NCBI GenBank assembly: GCA_000621985.1
Contig: JHWW01000002.1
Location: 1-64,000, forward strand
Origin: Lachnospiraceae bacterium V9D3004
Lineage (GTDB): Bacteria; Bacillota; Clostridia; Lachnospirales; Lachnospiraceae
DNA length: 64,000 nt
Direction of reading: 5' to 3'
Shown here piece by piece: positions 52,402 to 62,315 of this stretch. The position numbers and the translations under genes were made by a program. Numbering within the stretch: position 1 is the stretch's first letter; each line of letters starts with the position of its first letter. The notes below the pieces were generated by a model. It was not told where the DNA came from. It saw only the letters and a list, made by a program, of their open reading frames with translations, and searched no databases.

Positions 52402-53541
52402 TTATATATTACTTTTCACTGCTTCGCTTACTACATCGGCAACGCGGGGATCAAACGGTTGTGGCATTATGAAATCTTCGTTAAGTTCATCATCAGATAC
52501 AAGACCTGCTATTGCAAGTGCTGCGGCAAGTTTCATTTTCTCGGTTATCTGAGGTGCGCGACCTTCAAGTGCACCCTTGAATATTCCCGGAAATGCTACG
52601 ACATTATTAACCTGATTCGGAAAATCCGAACGGCCTGTTCCTACGATCCTTGCACCTGCTGCTTTGGCAATGTCAGGCATGATCTCGGGAACGGGATTGG
52701 CCATTGCAAGAATAATGGCATCCTTGTTCATGGTCTTAACCATATCTGCGGTCACAACTCCCGGAGCTGATACGCCTATGAAAATGTCTGCTCCAACAAG
52801 TGCATCTGCAAGAGTTCCGGATATATCTTCAAGGTTTGTTACCTTAAGCATCTCTTTTTTGATCTTGTTAAGACGCTCCGAAGAACTTGATACGATTCCT
52901 TTGCTGTCGCATATTATAAGATGTTTGAAGCCGTAGGAGAGCAGAAGTTTGGATATTGCTATTCCCGCTGCTCCGGAACCGTTAACGACGATGCGGCAGT
53001 CTTCTTTTTCTTTGCCTACGATCTTGAGAGCATTGATGATGGCTGAAAGAACGACTATTGCGGTTCCGTGCTGATCATCATGGAATACCGGGATATTAAG
53101 TCTTTCCTTGAGAGCTTCTTCAATCTCAAAGCATCTCGGTGCCGATATATCTTCAAGGTTGATTCCTCCGAAAGCAGGTGCTATGCGACATACTGTTTCG
53201 ATGATTTCTTCGGTATCCTGAGTGTCAAGACATATAGGGAAAGCATTAACTCCGCCGAATTCCTTGAAAAGTACAGCTTTTCCTTCCATTACCGGCATAG
53301 CGGCAAGAGGACCGATATTACCGAGTCCCAGAACGGCGCTTCCGTCGGAGACAACGGCGATTGTATTCGACTTGATCGTGTATTTGTACGCTGCCTGAGG
53401 ATCCTTAGCTATCACTTCACAGGGGATAGCAACGCCCGGTGTATAGGCTGTTGCAAGATCTTCCCTGGTCTTAACCTCACATTTTGCGGTTGTATCGATC
53501 TTACCATTCCATTCTTCATGTAACTTTAAAGCATCAGACAT
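52402..53541 (-). CDS. NAD(P)-dependent malic enzyme
   Basis: A 379-residue malate dehydrogenase (oxaloacetate-decarboxylating), short bacterial type without a phosphotransacetylase tail. Tyr/Lys catalytic region LATAYTPGVAIPC and GKAVLFKEFGGVNAFPIC; metal-binding acidic pair in GINLEDISAPRCFEIE and PVFHDDQHGTA; NAD loop NGSGAAGIAISKLL. It makes pyruvate from malate and reducing power. GAAAGGATG precedes ATG 53541. Followed at 4 bp by the radical SAM gene. Confidence 0.94.
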   Translation of the reverse strand: MSDALKLHEEWNGKIDTTAKCEVKTREDLATAYTPGVAIPCEVIAKDPQAAYKYTIKSNTIAVVSDGSAVLGLGNIGPLAAMPVMEGKAVLFKEFGGVNAFPICLDTQDTEEIIETVCRIAPAFGGINLEDISAPRCFEIEEALKERLNIPVFHDDQHGTAIVVLSAIINALKIVGKEKEDCRIVVNGSGAAGIAISKLLLSYGFKHLIICDSKGIVSSSSERLNKIKKEMLKVTNLEDISGTLADALVGADIFIGVSAPGVVTADMVKTMNKDAIILAMANPVPEIMPDIAKAAGARIVGTGRSDFPNQVNNVVAFPGIFKGALEGRAPQITEKMKLAAALAIAGLVSDDELNEDFIMPQPFDPRVADVVSEAVKSNI

Positions 53542-53679
53542 TTTTATTCATCCTTTCATATCTAATTTGATCATATACTGTATAATGCAGCGTTCCCGTA
53601 TGCCATGCGGCATCGGTTCGCGTACACAGTGAATGGTAACACGTATACTTTGTAAATGCAAATTATTTATTCTTTTTTC

Positions 53680-53708
53680 TTGAAATAAATAAGATATTTA
53701 TGTATACT
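53680..53708 (+). promoter_or_regulatory. Promoter of the Big_2-GDPD gene
   Basis: TTGAAA (53680-53685), 17-bp spacer, TATACT (53703-53708), 26 bp before the start codon. The 53542-53734 region also must hold the malic enzyme promoter, which I could not place confidently. Confidence 0.72.
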
Positions 53709-53734
53709 CAAGGTTGGCAAAGGAGATAATTTTA

Positions 53735-54871
53735 ATGTGTAACAGAAAAAACAGACGTTTTGCGAATATAATAAGGCTTATTACGATCTTAACGGCGGCT
53801 GTGATATTGCTGCCGTCATTTATCGATTCCGGGAATACGGTATCGGCCAAAGAAAAGAAAAAGCTGTACAGACAGAGTATAACTCTTGATTTCGGCGGCA
53901 GTAAGGTAATAAAGTTCAAGAAAGCCAAAGGAAAAGTAAAATGGTCCTCGGCTGATAAGAAGATCGCCGTCGTAAACAAAAAAGGTGTTGTAAGTGCGGT
54001 AAGTGAAGGTAAGACACGTATAACCGGTATATCGGATAAATATAAACTTGTATGTAAAGTAAATGTGAAAGATACTTCGGATATCAGATTTGCCGTAATA
54101 ACTCCGGAACCGGATCCCGTAGAGCCCATTCCCGAAGCGGGTATGGTTTCTGTTGTGACTCCCGTACCCGGAAGGATAATCATTCACAGGGGAATGAAAA
54201 GTACCGCGCCCGAGAATACGGTTGCATCTTTATTGGCCGCTGTAGAGAACGGATACAGGATAATAGAAGCCGATGTGAGATTTACTGCCGATAACGTGCC
54301 CGTTATAATCCATGACGCAACGATTGACAGAACTTCGGACGGAAGCGGAAATGTTAATGATCTGACTTATGAGTACCTCAATGAACATAATTTCGGAAAA
54401 AGAGGCGGCAAAGCCGGTTACAGGATAATGACACTGGAAACGCTGATCGCAATGTGCCGGTTATATACATGTAACGTGTACCTTGAGATAAAAGATGATT
54501 CGATAGACGGGCAAAAGGCCGAGCTGATCAATAGTATTATAGAAAAATATGATATGCTGAGGCGCATAACCTTCATTTCATTTCACAAGGACAATCTCGT
54601 AAAAATGCTCGAACGCATGCCTACGGCCAGATGCGGGTTTGTGATCTATGATATTGATAAAGATCTGGCTGATACCCTCGATGAATTGAGAAGCATATCT
54701 TGCGGTGAGTTATTTGCCGACTGCAAATATACATCTCCAACGTTAAATGAAGCCAATGCCCGGTTATTATCCGAAAGAGGTTATCCGCTTGAGGCGTGGA
54801 CATATTCTTCACCTCATATGATACCCAAAGAGCATATGTCATTTTTAACTGGATTTACTACGGATCTGTGA
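53735..54871 (+). CDS. Exported glycerophosphodiester phosphodiesterase with Big_2 domain
   Basis: A 378-residue protein. A signal peptide or anchor spans about 10-32 (IIRLITILTAAVILLPSFI); residues about 45-120 form a lysine-rich Big_2-like domain (KVKWSSADKKIAVVNKKGVV); a proline-rich linker (TPEPDPVEPIPE) leads to a GDPD barrel from about 147. Catalytic features: HRGMKSTAPENT, EADVRFTADNVPVIIHDATI, DRTSDG and YLEIKDD. It should release glycerol phosphate from deacylated lipids or teichoic-acid-like polymers outside the cell. AAAGGAG favours ATG 53735. Confidence 0.88.
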   Translation: MCNRKNRRFANIIRLITILTAAVILLPSFIDSGNTVSAKEKKKLYRQSITLDFGGSKVIKFKKAKGKVKWSSADKKIAVVNKKGVVSAVSEGKTRITGISDKYKLVCKVNVKDTSDIRFAVITPEPDPVEPIPEAGMVSVVTPVPGRIIIHRGMKSTAPENTVASLLAAVENGYRIIEADVRFTADNVPVIIHDATIDRTSDGSGNVNDLTYEYLNEHNFGKRGGKAGYRIMTLETLIAMCRLYTCNVYLEIKDDSIDGQKAELINSIIEKYDMLRRITFISFHKDNLVKMLERMPTARCGFVIYDIDKDLADTLDELRSISCGELFADCKYTSPTLNEANARLLSERGYPLEAWTYSSPHMIPKEHMSFLTGFTTDL

Positions 54872-54942
54872 AAAAGTAACATTTATTTACATATATTGGC
54901 TGGGACAAATAAAAAATTATGTTATTTATAATGTTATTTATA

Positions 54943-54971
54943 TTGAATTAATGATTTACGTATTGTATAAT
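54943..54971 (+). promoter_or_regulatory. Promoter of the degenerate-GGDEF/EAL gene
   Basis: TTGAAT (54943-54948), 17-bp spacer, TATAAT (54966-54971). Upstream 54872-54940 is very A/T-rich, like an UP element. Confidence 0.75.
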
Positions 54972-55014
54972 AGTTCGGTGGGAAGGAAAACATTTAGGTT
55001 CGGAGGAACATATT

Positions 55015-56289
55015 TTGGATGTAGTTAAAAAAGAAAAATTAACAGGTCTGCTGTATTTTGATTTTTTTAAAGAGGATGCACAGAGGAATATTGATGAGGG
55101 ATCAAAGAAACTCGTGCTGTTCTCGGTAAATATCAATGATTTCACATATATTAATCATAAATACGGATACATTGAAGGTGACAAGGTTCTTGTCACGGTA
55201 GCGGAATGGCTCGCGAAGAGCAATAACGTGATCGTAGCTTCGAGAGCTTATTCGGATCATTTTTTTGTTCTGGCGGATATGGAAGACAGGACTATTGCAC
55301 AGCTGGCTTCGGACGAAGAAGCAAAATGTGTTGAATTCGTAAGAAAGATGAGACAGGAGTACCCTCTTGCGGCTTTTGATATCAGCATGGGTATATACAT
55401 TGTGGAACCCGGAGAGAATATCTCGTCGGCGGTTGACAAGGTTGAGCTTGCAAGAAAATCAGAGAACAAACGTGACAACAAGAGAGTGGTCCCGTACAGG
55501 GAAGAGATGACAACCGAGGATCTTAATCGTAAGAGTGTTGTTCCGATGTTCAAGAATGCGATAGACGAGAACAGGATCATCGCATTTTATCAACCCAAGA
55601 TGGCTTCGACAGGACAGAAACTTGTGGGAGCCGAAGCACTGGCAAGGATCATAGATCCGGACGGTAATATATTATCACCGTACCAGTTTGTGGCACAGCT
55701 TGAAGAGACTTCGCTCATATGTGAGCTTGACCTTTATATACTTGAACAGGTTCATAAGGATATGATGGAATGGAAGAGTAAGGGACTTGATCTTATTCCG
55801 GTCAGTGTCAATCTTTCAAGAGTTGATTTTTACGATGATATGTTCCTTGACAAGATAAGAGATATTGTCGGAAGATATTCGATAGACCCTTATTATATCA
55901 TATTCGAAGTTACGGAAACCATGTTCTTTGATGATCTTGATTATATGATAGAACAGGTTAATAAGATCAAGGAGCTTGGCTACAGAGTCAGCCTTGATGA
56001 TTTCGGAAGCGGTTACAGTTCGCTCAGTATGGTGAGCAAGATCCCGGTAGATGAGATAAAGTTCGACAGAAGTTTTGTTCAGAACAGTCTCGACTCCGAT
56101 AAGGGTATTAAGATCATCAGTGGTCTTATCCATACCATTAAAGATGTTGACATGGAGATAATAGGTGAAGGAATTGAAAGTTCCGATGAAGAGCAGATCA
56201 TGAAGGATGCCGGCTGTGATGTCATACAGGGTTACCTTTACGATATGCCTCTCAAGATGGAAACTTTCGCCAACAAGTATCTTTGTTGA
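55015..56289 (+). CDS. Degenerate GGDEF - EAL cyclic-di-GMP phosphodiesterase
   Basis: A 424-residue soluble protein. Residues 1-165 have the GGDEF fold (FSVNINDFTYINHKYGYIEG) but the active loop reads SRAYSDHFFVLAD, so it cannot cyclise GTP; such domains often bind GTP as activators. Residues 175-424 are a complete EAL domain: FYQPKM, GAEALARI, VSVNLSR, FEVTET, SLDDFGSGYSSL, IKFDRSFV, GEGIES and VIQGYLY. TTG 55015 is the start, with GGAGGA 7 bases upstream. Monocistronic, with its own promoter and terminator. Confidence 0.92.
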   Translation: MDVVKKEKLTGLLYFDFFKEDAQRNIDEGSKKLVLFSVNINDFTYINHKYGYIEGDKVLVTVAEWLAKSNNVIVASRAYSDHFFVLADMEDRTIAQLASDEEAKCVEFVRKMRQEYPLAAFDISMGIYIVEPGENISSAVDKVELARKSENKRDNKRVVPYREEMTTEDLNRKSVVPMFKNAIDENRIIAFYQPKMASTGQKLVGAEALARIIDPDGNILSPYQFVAQLEETSLICELDLYILEQVHKDMMEWKSKGLDLIPVSVNLSRVDFYDDMFLDKIRDIVGRYSIDPYYIIFEVTETMFFDDLDYMIEQVNKIKELGYRVSLDDFGSGYSSLSMVSKIPVDEIKFDRSFVQNSLDSDKGIKIISGLIHTIKDVDMEIIGEGIESSDEEQIMKDAGCDVIQGYLYDMPLKMETFANKYLC

Positions 56290-56295
56290 TCATTC

Positions 56296-56323
56296 AAAGC
56301 CCTGCGTATAGCGGGGCTTTTTC
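56296..56323 (+). terminator. Terminator after the EAL gene
   Basis: AAAGCCCTGC (56296-56305) pairs with GCGGGGCTTT (56311-56320) around GTATA, one G-T pair, then TTC. Confidence 0.88.
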
Positions 56324-56359
56324 AACCCAAAATATCACTCAAAAAGCTGTTTATAATCA

Positions 56360-56389
56360 TTGACCTCACATAATGATTTCTGATATAAT
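56360..56389 (+). promoter_or_regulatory. Promoter of the secreted-protein cluster
   Basis: TTGACC (56360-56365), 18-bp spacer, TATAAT (56384-56389), 57 bp before the first start codon. Confidence 0.7.
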
Positions 56390-56446
56390 TTTCTAAATGT
56401 TGCTTTAAAGCGACACCAACATAATAATTCAAGGAGGTATCATTCA

Positions 56447-57190
56447 ATGTTAAGGGGAGTTATGTCCAGAATCGGCACCGCAGCTGTTTGTCTGTGTACA
56501 GTGTTTGCAGTTACCATGACAGCAAAGGCCGAAGACAGTGCAAAGATCGCCGTATCGGCAACATCCGCGGATCAGAAAGTTACAGTAGGACTCAGTGAGG
56601 CGTCATGGTACGGAAGTGACATGTCAGTTACATGCTATGCACCGGGTTATAACGCTGCCGGAAGCGTAGCGGACAATGCGCAGTATGTTGTATATCTTGA
56701 TCAGATCAAGGCTGCTGCAAGTTTCGCATTTACGATCAATAAGGGGACAGTATCGGGTAATTATAAGCTGATACTTGGCTGTAACGGTGCTAAGCTTGAG
56801 AAAGAATTCACGTTCGGGACCGGAAGTGGACAGAATCAGGTAACAACGACCAATACGCCGGGAAGTACAACTGCCGTTACAACACCGGTTAATAATACAG
56901 GATCGGATAAGTTAAAAGCACCTAAGGCAAAGGTTAAAGCCGGAAAGAAGAAGGCTACGGTATCATGGAATAAGATAAAAGGTGCAAAAGGTTATAAAAT
57001 ATATATGTCTTTGAAGAAGAACAAGGGATTCAAAGTTAAGGCTACGGTTAAGGCAAAGAAGACCAAGTGCGTGATAAAGAAGCTTAAAAAAGGAAAGACA
57101 TACTATTTTAAGGTTGCGGCATATAAAGGTTCCGGTAAGAAGACGGTTATCGGTAAGATGTCTAAAGCAGTCAAGGCTAAGATCAAGTAA
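56447..57190 (+). CDS. Secreted protein with C-terminal Fn3-like domain
   Basis: A 247-residue exported protein: signal peptide about 1-28 (CLCTVFAVTMTAKA), an N-terminal beta domain of about 95 residues with no recognised family, a Thr/Asn-rich linker (about 128-150), and a very lysine-rich Fn3-like domain (KAKVKAGKKKATVSWNKIKG ... KGKTYYFKVAAYKGSGKKTV). The basic Fn3 may bind wall polymers or acidic glycans. AAGGAGG precedes ATG 56447. The GH95 gene follows 23 bp later. Confidence 0.8.
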   Translation: MLRGVMSRIGTAAVCLCTVFAVTMTAKAEDSAKIAVSATSADQKVTVGLSEASWYGSDMSVTCYAPGYNAAGSVADNAQYVVYLDQIKAAASFAFTINKGTVSGNYKLILGCNGAKLEKEFTFGTGSGQNQVTTTNTPGSTTAVTTPVNNTGSDKLKAPKAKVKAGKKKATVSWNKIKGAKGYKIYMSLKKNKGFKVKATVKAKKTKCVIKKLKKGKTYYFKVAAYKGSGKKTVIGKMSKAVKAKIK

Positions 57191-57213
57191 TATACTATAG
57201 GAGGTATAAACAG

Positions 57214-60200
57214 ATGAAATTAATGAAGAGAAGCCTTGCATACATTCTGACTGCCGGTCTTACAATTACTTCAGTATCTGCTTTCGGCAGCATAATTGAC
57301 AGAGAGGAAACGGGTGGAATGTTCAGGGCAAGCGCAGCGAGCGAATGGAAATACGGATTAAACGGTGCAACGGGATTCAACGAGAATACATATAAGACAA
57401 TCCAAAAAGCGGCAACGAACGATAACTGGCGTGACGGTTCGGTTACGGCAAACGGTGAGATTGGATTTATCGAGAGCTGCGATCCGGATGAAGATGTATT
57501 CATTCTGAATAATACAAAGATCGTTCAGGACGGAACGGATATATATGAAACACCAGTAATAAGCGGCGTACTTGACGAGCAGAGAAAAGGTGCGATCGAG
57601 AGAGGCAAATTCCCATGGATAGATGCAGTCAGCTCTTATGCATCAAGCCAGTACGGAACAGGCTGGGGAACAACATGGCCGAGACCTTATCAGCCGGCAG
57701 CCCAGTACAGGATCAAGAATAACAGTTATACGAGCGCCAATTCGAACAACTATAACAGATATACGAACTATGAGACCGGTGAAGTTGGTGTTCAGTGGAA
57801 AGATGATTCGGGAAATGAGTGGAACAGACGCTCATTTGCATCAAGAAGCGATGATGTCATAGTTACATATATCGAGGCGCCTGAAGGACAGGATCTTGAT
57901 ATCACAATAAGTATGGATCATCTTGTTGAGATGCGTAACCAGGGAACAACTTACAGTACTCCCGAGACGGATTACGTGACTACAAGCGATGATAAAGGTT
58001 ATGGTTTCGGTATGGTTGCAAAATATCCGATCCAGAACCGTAAGGGCAGTAAGAATGTCAAAGAGACCAAGTTCGCAAGAGGCGGCTGGGGAACAGCTAC
58101 AAGGATCATAACAAGCGGTAATGTGGATTATGCCGCTGACAAGAGGAATGTAACCGTTCCGTCAAGTTTTAAGGGCGTTAGCGGTAACAATGTAAATGAT
58201 CCAAAGTTCACCATTACCGGAACCAAGTCTGTAATGCTCATCACCAAGGTTGACAGAATAGATGAAGGATGCAACAACGTAGGCGATGTAAAGGATAAGT
58301 TATATGACAGACTTCTTTCGGAAGTTGACGGCGTGATAGGCAAATATAACACAACATCAACAGAAGAAGGCTACAGCACCATACTTAAGCCTCATGTTGA
58401 CATTCACGGTGGAATGTTTAAGAATGTTAAGATAGATCTTTGCTCCACCGATGCGGAAAAAGAAGACAGAGAGCTCACCAATACCGAGCTTATTGCAAAG
58501 CAGAATGCCGATAAGGGAACGATCAACAAGGCATTTCTTGAGAGAATATACAATAACGGACGTTTCGGCGTTATATGTGCGCACGGATACGGTTCAACGA
58601 GGCTTGGTGCCATATGGAACGGAGCATTCAATCCCGACTGGAGCGGTGACTTCACTCTTGATGCCAATACCAATCTTCAGATATCGGGTATGAACACCGG
58701 TAACATGCGTGGCGCAGGCGACGGATATATCAACTTCATTGTAAGAATGGTTGAGGACTGGGTTGATGACGCAACGAACGTATATGGAATGACAGATGCT
58801 ATCAAGGCACCGCCGCGTGTGGACGGAACAGGCGAAGCCGGAAGCTATCATTTCATAGACGGATATCCTCATATATATGTTAACGGTATTACAGACTGGC
58901 TTATCATACCGATATTCGAATACTGGCAGTGTTACGGCAATCAGATGATACCGGTCGGCAAGGATGTTGACATGGATCGTAATAAGGAAGTGCTTGATCT
59001 GTCAGATGAGGATCTTGCAAGAATAGAATCTTCGGGTTATATGAATCTTGAAGAAGATGTTCTGTATCCTATGCTTAAGAAGACAATGAACTTCTGGCTT
59101 CAGTATGTTGATGAGAGATATTATACCGACGGTGACGGTGTTGAGCACGCAGATGACGGAACAACGATCAGTGATGCGATAGCGGCAGGCGACAAGAACT
59201 GCAAGTATATATACACACCGGGATATTCACCTGAGAATGCGCCTAAGGCAGACGGTGAGAACTCCAAGGGTTCTCTTGCATACAATACGACAATGGATAT
59301 AGCTGCTTCAAGAAGTACATTATCAATGGCAAGACAGCTTATTGATGTGGTCAATCCTTCAGATAAGGATGAACTCCTTGCAAAATGGGCTGATTTTGAG
59401 ACAAAGATACCTGATTATATGTATGCGGATACGGGAGAACTTAAAGAGTGGACCACACCTAAACTTGAAGATGCACATCATCACAGACATGTGAGTCACG
59501 CTTATGTTGCATGGCCTTCATACGATACGCAGTCTAATGAAGCGCTCAGAATAGGTGTTGTTAAGGCTATGGATGCACGTTCGGCTGCATTCAACGGTCA
59601 GGAGGCATCAGAGTCTCACGGACCGACACATAAGGCGCTTGTTGAAGCAAGACTCAAGAATGTATCGGGACTTGAGAACGTACTTATCTATCTGCTTACA
59701 AGCAATTATCAGTACTCATCAATGATGACGTCACATAATACGAACCACAGTTCAACATACTGTACCGACTCTGCATTCGGTATCATGGGTGCGGTAAATG
59801 AATCGCTTCTCTATTCCAACACAGGAGTGGTTGAGATTCTTCCGACGCTCCTTTCGGATGTATATAACGGAAGTATTACCGGACTTCGTGCAAGATGTAA
59901 TACACAGGTTGATATCAACTGGGATATAAATGCATGGAAAGCATCAGTTACACTCAATTCTGATGTTGATAATAACAATGTCAAGGTTAGATGCGGACTT
60001 GGATGGGCATCGGCAACGGTTAACGGTGTTAAGCAGAGTATACTTAATGACAATGACGGAATGCCTTATGTAGACCTTGTACTTAAAAAGGGTGTACCGG
60101 TTACGGTTGATTTCACACTTGATGATGTCGAGAAGCTCGTAGCTGATATAGACGTTGATGTAACTAAGACTGTTGATGTCGGAACTACAGTGAACGTATC

Positions 60201-60675
60201 TGCAAGAGATGCTTTCTCAAGAGATAAGAAAGACGGTGTTACATGGCATGCCATGACAACCGACGGTGCTGCAGCAGGCTCTGTGGCAGCAGACGGAACA
60301 TATACCGTGGATCAGACATATGCAGGAAAGTTCATAAAGTTATATGCAACTGACGGATCAATGAAGTCCAATGATATTATCCTTCATGTTGCCGGCGGCA
60401 GCACAATGAGCGTTAACGTTAATGAGGACGGCGAAGGTGCAGGCGTGTACATTGCCAATGACAAAACAGCAAAGAATGTTGAAGTGATCTTTGCAGCTTA
60501 TGATTCGACAGGCAAGCTTGCAGGCATGAACGCAAAAGATGTATCACTTGGATCGGGAGATTATAAGGTGGTTAAACTTCCGCAGACATGGGCAACAGGT
60601 AATTACACAACATATGCTTATGTATGGGATAAGACTACACAGTCACCTTATACCGACAAGATACCGGTAAAGTGA
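57214..60675 (+). CDS. Secreted GH95-family glycosidase with C-terminal Big-like domains
   Basis: An 1153-residue exported enzyme. Signal peptide about 1-24. GH95 landmarks: N-terminal super-beta-sandwich, then GVICAHGYGSTRLGAIWNGA, GDFTLDANTNLQISGMNT, HHHRHVSHAYVAWPSYDTQS, a TDSAFGIMGAVNESLLYS segment at the place of the usual DGNFG block, VVEILPTLL and ITGLRARCNTQVDINWD. GH95 enzymes are alpha-L-fucosidases or alpha-L-galactosidases, acting by inversion. By eye the usual Asn-x-Asn base-assisting pair appears as Asp-Ala-Asn and DGNFG is altered, so this is a divergent member whose activity is uncertain. Residues about 965-1065 are Big_2-like, then about 90 residues of beta structure. AGGAGG precedes ATG 57214. 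Confidence 0.8.
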   Translation: MKLMKRSLAYILTAGLTITSVSAFGSIIDREETGGMFRASAASEWKYGLNGATGFNENTYKTIQKAATNDNWRDGSVTANGEIGFIESCDPDEDVFILNNTKIVQDGTDIYETPVISGVLDEQRKGAIERGKFPWIDAVSSYASSQYGTGWGTTWPRPYQPAAQYRIKNNSYTSANSNNYNRYTNYETGEVGVQWKDDSGNEWNRRSFASRSDDVIVTYIEAPEGQDLDITISMDHLVEMRNQGTTYSTPETDYVTTSDDKGYGFGMVAKYPIQNRKGSKNVKETKFARGGWGTATRIITSGNVDYAADKRNVTVPSSFKGVSGNNVNDPKFTITGTKSVMLITKVDRIDEGCNNVGDVKDKLYDRLLSEVDGVIGKYNTTSTEEGYSTILKPHVDIHGGMFKNVKIDLCSTDAEKEDRELTNTELIAKQNADKGTINKAFLERIYNNGRFGVICAHGYGSTRLGAIWNGAFNPDWSGDFTLDANTNLQISGMNTGNMRGAGDGYINFIVRMVEDWVDDATNVYGMTDAIKAPPRVDGTGEAGSYHFIDGYPHIYVNGITDWLIIPIFEYWQCYGNQMIPVGKDVDMDRNKEVLDLSDEDLARIESSGYMNLEEDVLYPMLKKTMNFWLQYVDERYYTDGDGVEHADDGTTISDAIAAGDKNCKYIYTPGYSPENAPKADGENSKGSLAYNTTMDIAASRSTLSMARQLIDVVNPSDKDELLAKWADFETKIPDYMYADTGELKEWTTPKLEDAHHHRHVSHAYVAWPSYDTQSNEALRIGVVKAMDARSAAFNGQEASESHGPTHKALVEARLKNVSGLENVLIYLLTSNYQYSSMMTSHNTNHSSTYCTDSAFGIMGAVNESLLYSNTGVVEILPTLLSDVYNGSITGLRARCNTQVDINWDINAWKASVTLNSDVDNNNVKVRCGLGWASATVNGVKQSILNDNDGMPYVDLVLKKGVPVTVDFTLDDVEKLVADIDVDVTKTVDVGTTVNVSARDAFSRDKKDGVTWHAMTTDGAAAGSVAADGTYTVDQTYAGKFIKLYATDGSMKSNDIILHVAGGSTMSVNVNEDGEGAGVYIANDKTAKNVEVIFAAYDSTGKLAGMNAKDVSLGSGDYKVVKLPQTWATGNYTTYAYVWDKTTQSPYTDKIPVK

Positions 60676-60716
60676 TATAAAAAAACATAGTTATTATTCA
60701 AAGGGAGTATATTACA

Positions 60717-62123
60717 ATGAGGAAAGATGTAAAAAAACGCATTGTGGCAATGGCAGCAGGATTATCCATGGTTGCAGGAATGCTCGCAGTGACAGGCAAT
60801 GCAGACATAACAGATGCTGCAAAGAAAGCTAAACTTGGATTCACCAGAGTGAATCTCAAGGTTGGTGAAAAGAAGAAGATCACAATAAAGAATAAGGTTA
60901 AGAAGGCAACATATACTTATAAGTCTTCTGTACCTAAGAAAGCATCTGTAAGCAGCAAAGGTGTGATCACGGCAAAAGCTGTTGGAAAAGCCGAGATAAC
61001 CGTTAAGCAGAAGTATAAAAAGAAGATCTCAAAGATCGGTAAGATCACCGTAAATGTAAACGCGAAAGAAACTATTGCCATTATAACGGCTGCACCGCAG
61101 AACACTGCGACAGCGCAGAATCAGCCGGCAGGAACGGGACAGACGGCTCCTACTGCAGTACCGGCAACCAATGTACCGGCAGGACCGACTCAGGTAGCAG
61201 GTCCGACGACCAAACCTACACCGGAAGCTACTCCCGATGTATATACCAAAGAGGTACTCACTATTCACACAACGGATACTAACCTTTACAGTGTTGAAGG
61301 AAGCACCTGCAAGGTGGATATGCAGTATTTTACCGGTAGTTGCGAGGGTGATTATTTCAACGGTAACATTATAAGAGAGAGTTCCAACGTTATTAAGCGT
61401 TATAAGGAAGATTATAATGACGGTAAGACGATATCCACCGCGAGATATATCCTCAAAGGAAAAGATTCCGCTAATAAGGATTGCAGTATCTTTATAGAAG
61501 ATAACAGCATCGAATATATCGATGACAGTCATGTGGTAACCAAGCCTACCATCATTACAGACAGCAGCGACCTTGCATGGCTTCAGACAGCCGACATTCA
61601 GGGCCGTCTTGAAGATGACGGTGACGGCGACAAGACCATTCATGTTATGTGGAATGAATCAAATGATGAAAAGCTTCCTTATCCTGCAGTCAAGATGCCT
61701 GATTCATCGAAGAATTACAATAAAGAGATATTCACATTTACTATAGGTATCGGTGCATCTGACGGTGTTACCGGAGCTGACGGTGCATCTGCGTCAATGA
61801 TAAACTTCACATGTACGTCAAGCAGTGACACATTCAAAGGTAAAGGCGTTGATAACTTTGCTGATACGAGAAACCAGTTCAAAGGACAGGTTCAGACATT
61901 ATCGGCCCGTTATATCATGGAAGGACAGGATGATGATGGAAATGATTGCAAAGTCTATATCGAGAATAACGGAATAGACGATAACGGAATGGTTACGGAG
62001 CCTACTATCATAACAGATAATCCAAAGTGGGCATGGATCGAAACTGCACCGCTTCACGGAACCGTAAGCTGGTCTCCGGATCTTACTATCCATATGTGGA
62101 CTACTGCTGATGCCGCAAAATAA
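60717..62123 (+). CDS. Secreted Big_2 protein with two tandem DUF3237-like domains
   Basis: A 468-residue exported protein: signal peptide about 1-28, a lysine-rich Big_2 domain (about 35-120; KASVSSKGVITAKAVGKAEI), a Pro/Thr/Gln/Ala-rich linker (about 122-175), then two related beta domains of about 140 residues. Repeat marks: STARYILKGKDSANKDCSIF ... KPTIITDSSDLAWLQTADIQ and LSARYIMEGQDDDGNDCKVY ... EPTIITDNPKWAWIETAPLH. The LDARYxxxxxDG ... I pattern recalls DUF3237 barrels; assignment tentative. Probably a surface or carbohydrate-binding protein working with the GH95 enzyme 41 bp upstream. AAGGGAG precedes ATG 60717. Confidence 0.75.
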   Translation: MRKDVKKRIVAMAAGLSMVAGMLAVTGNADITDAAKKAKLGFTRVNLKVGEKKKITIKNKVKKATYTYKSSVPKKASVSSKGVITAKAVGKAEITVKQKYKKKISKIGKITVNVNAKETIAIITAAPQNTATAQNQPAGTGQTAPTAVPATNVPAGPTQVAGPTTKPTPEATPDVYTKEVLTIHTTDTNLYSVEGSTCKVDMQYFTGSCEGDYFNGNIIRESSNVIKRYKEDYNDGKTISTARYILKGKDSANKDCSIFIEDNSIEYIDDSHVVTKPTIITDSSDLAWLQTADIQGRLEDDGDGDKTIHVMWNESNDEKLPYPAVKMPDSSKNYNKEIFTFTIGIGASDGVTGADGASASMINFTCTSSSDTFKGKGVDNFADTRNQFKGQVQTLSARYIMEGQDDDGNDCKVYIENNGIDDNGMVTEPTIITDNPKWAWIETAPLHGTVSWSPDLTIHMWTTADAAK

Positions 62124-62315
62124 ATGCTCGATCTTCTGAAAATGCCACTTTATTAAATTTTAAGGATTTGATTATGACTATTTTAGGGAAATTGTGCTAT
62201 AATACAAGATGTATGTGACAATTCATCATTTAACACAATTCTTTGTATCACAACTGCAGCTGAGTCATGAACGATGTCTGCAGTAAAAAATAATATTTTA
62301 AGAGGAGGTTTTATC

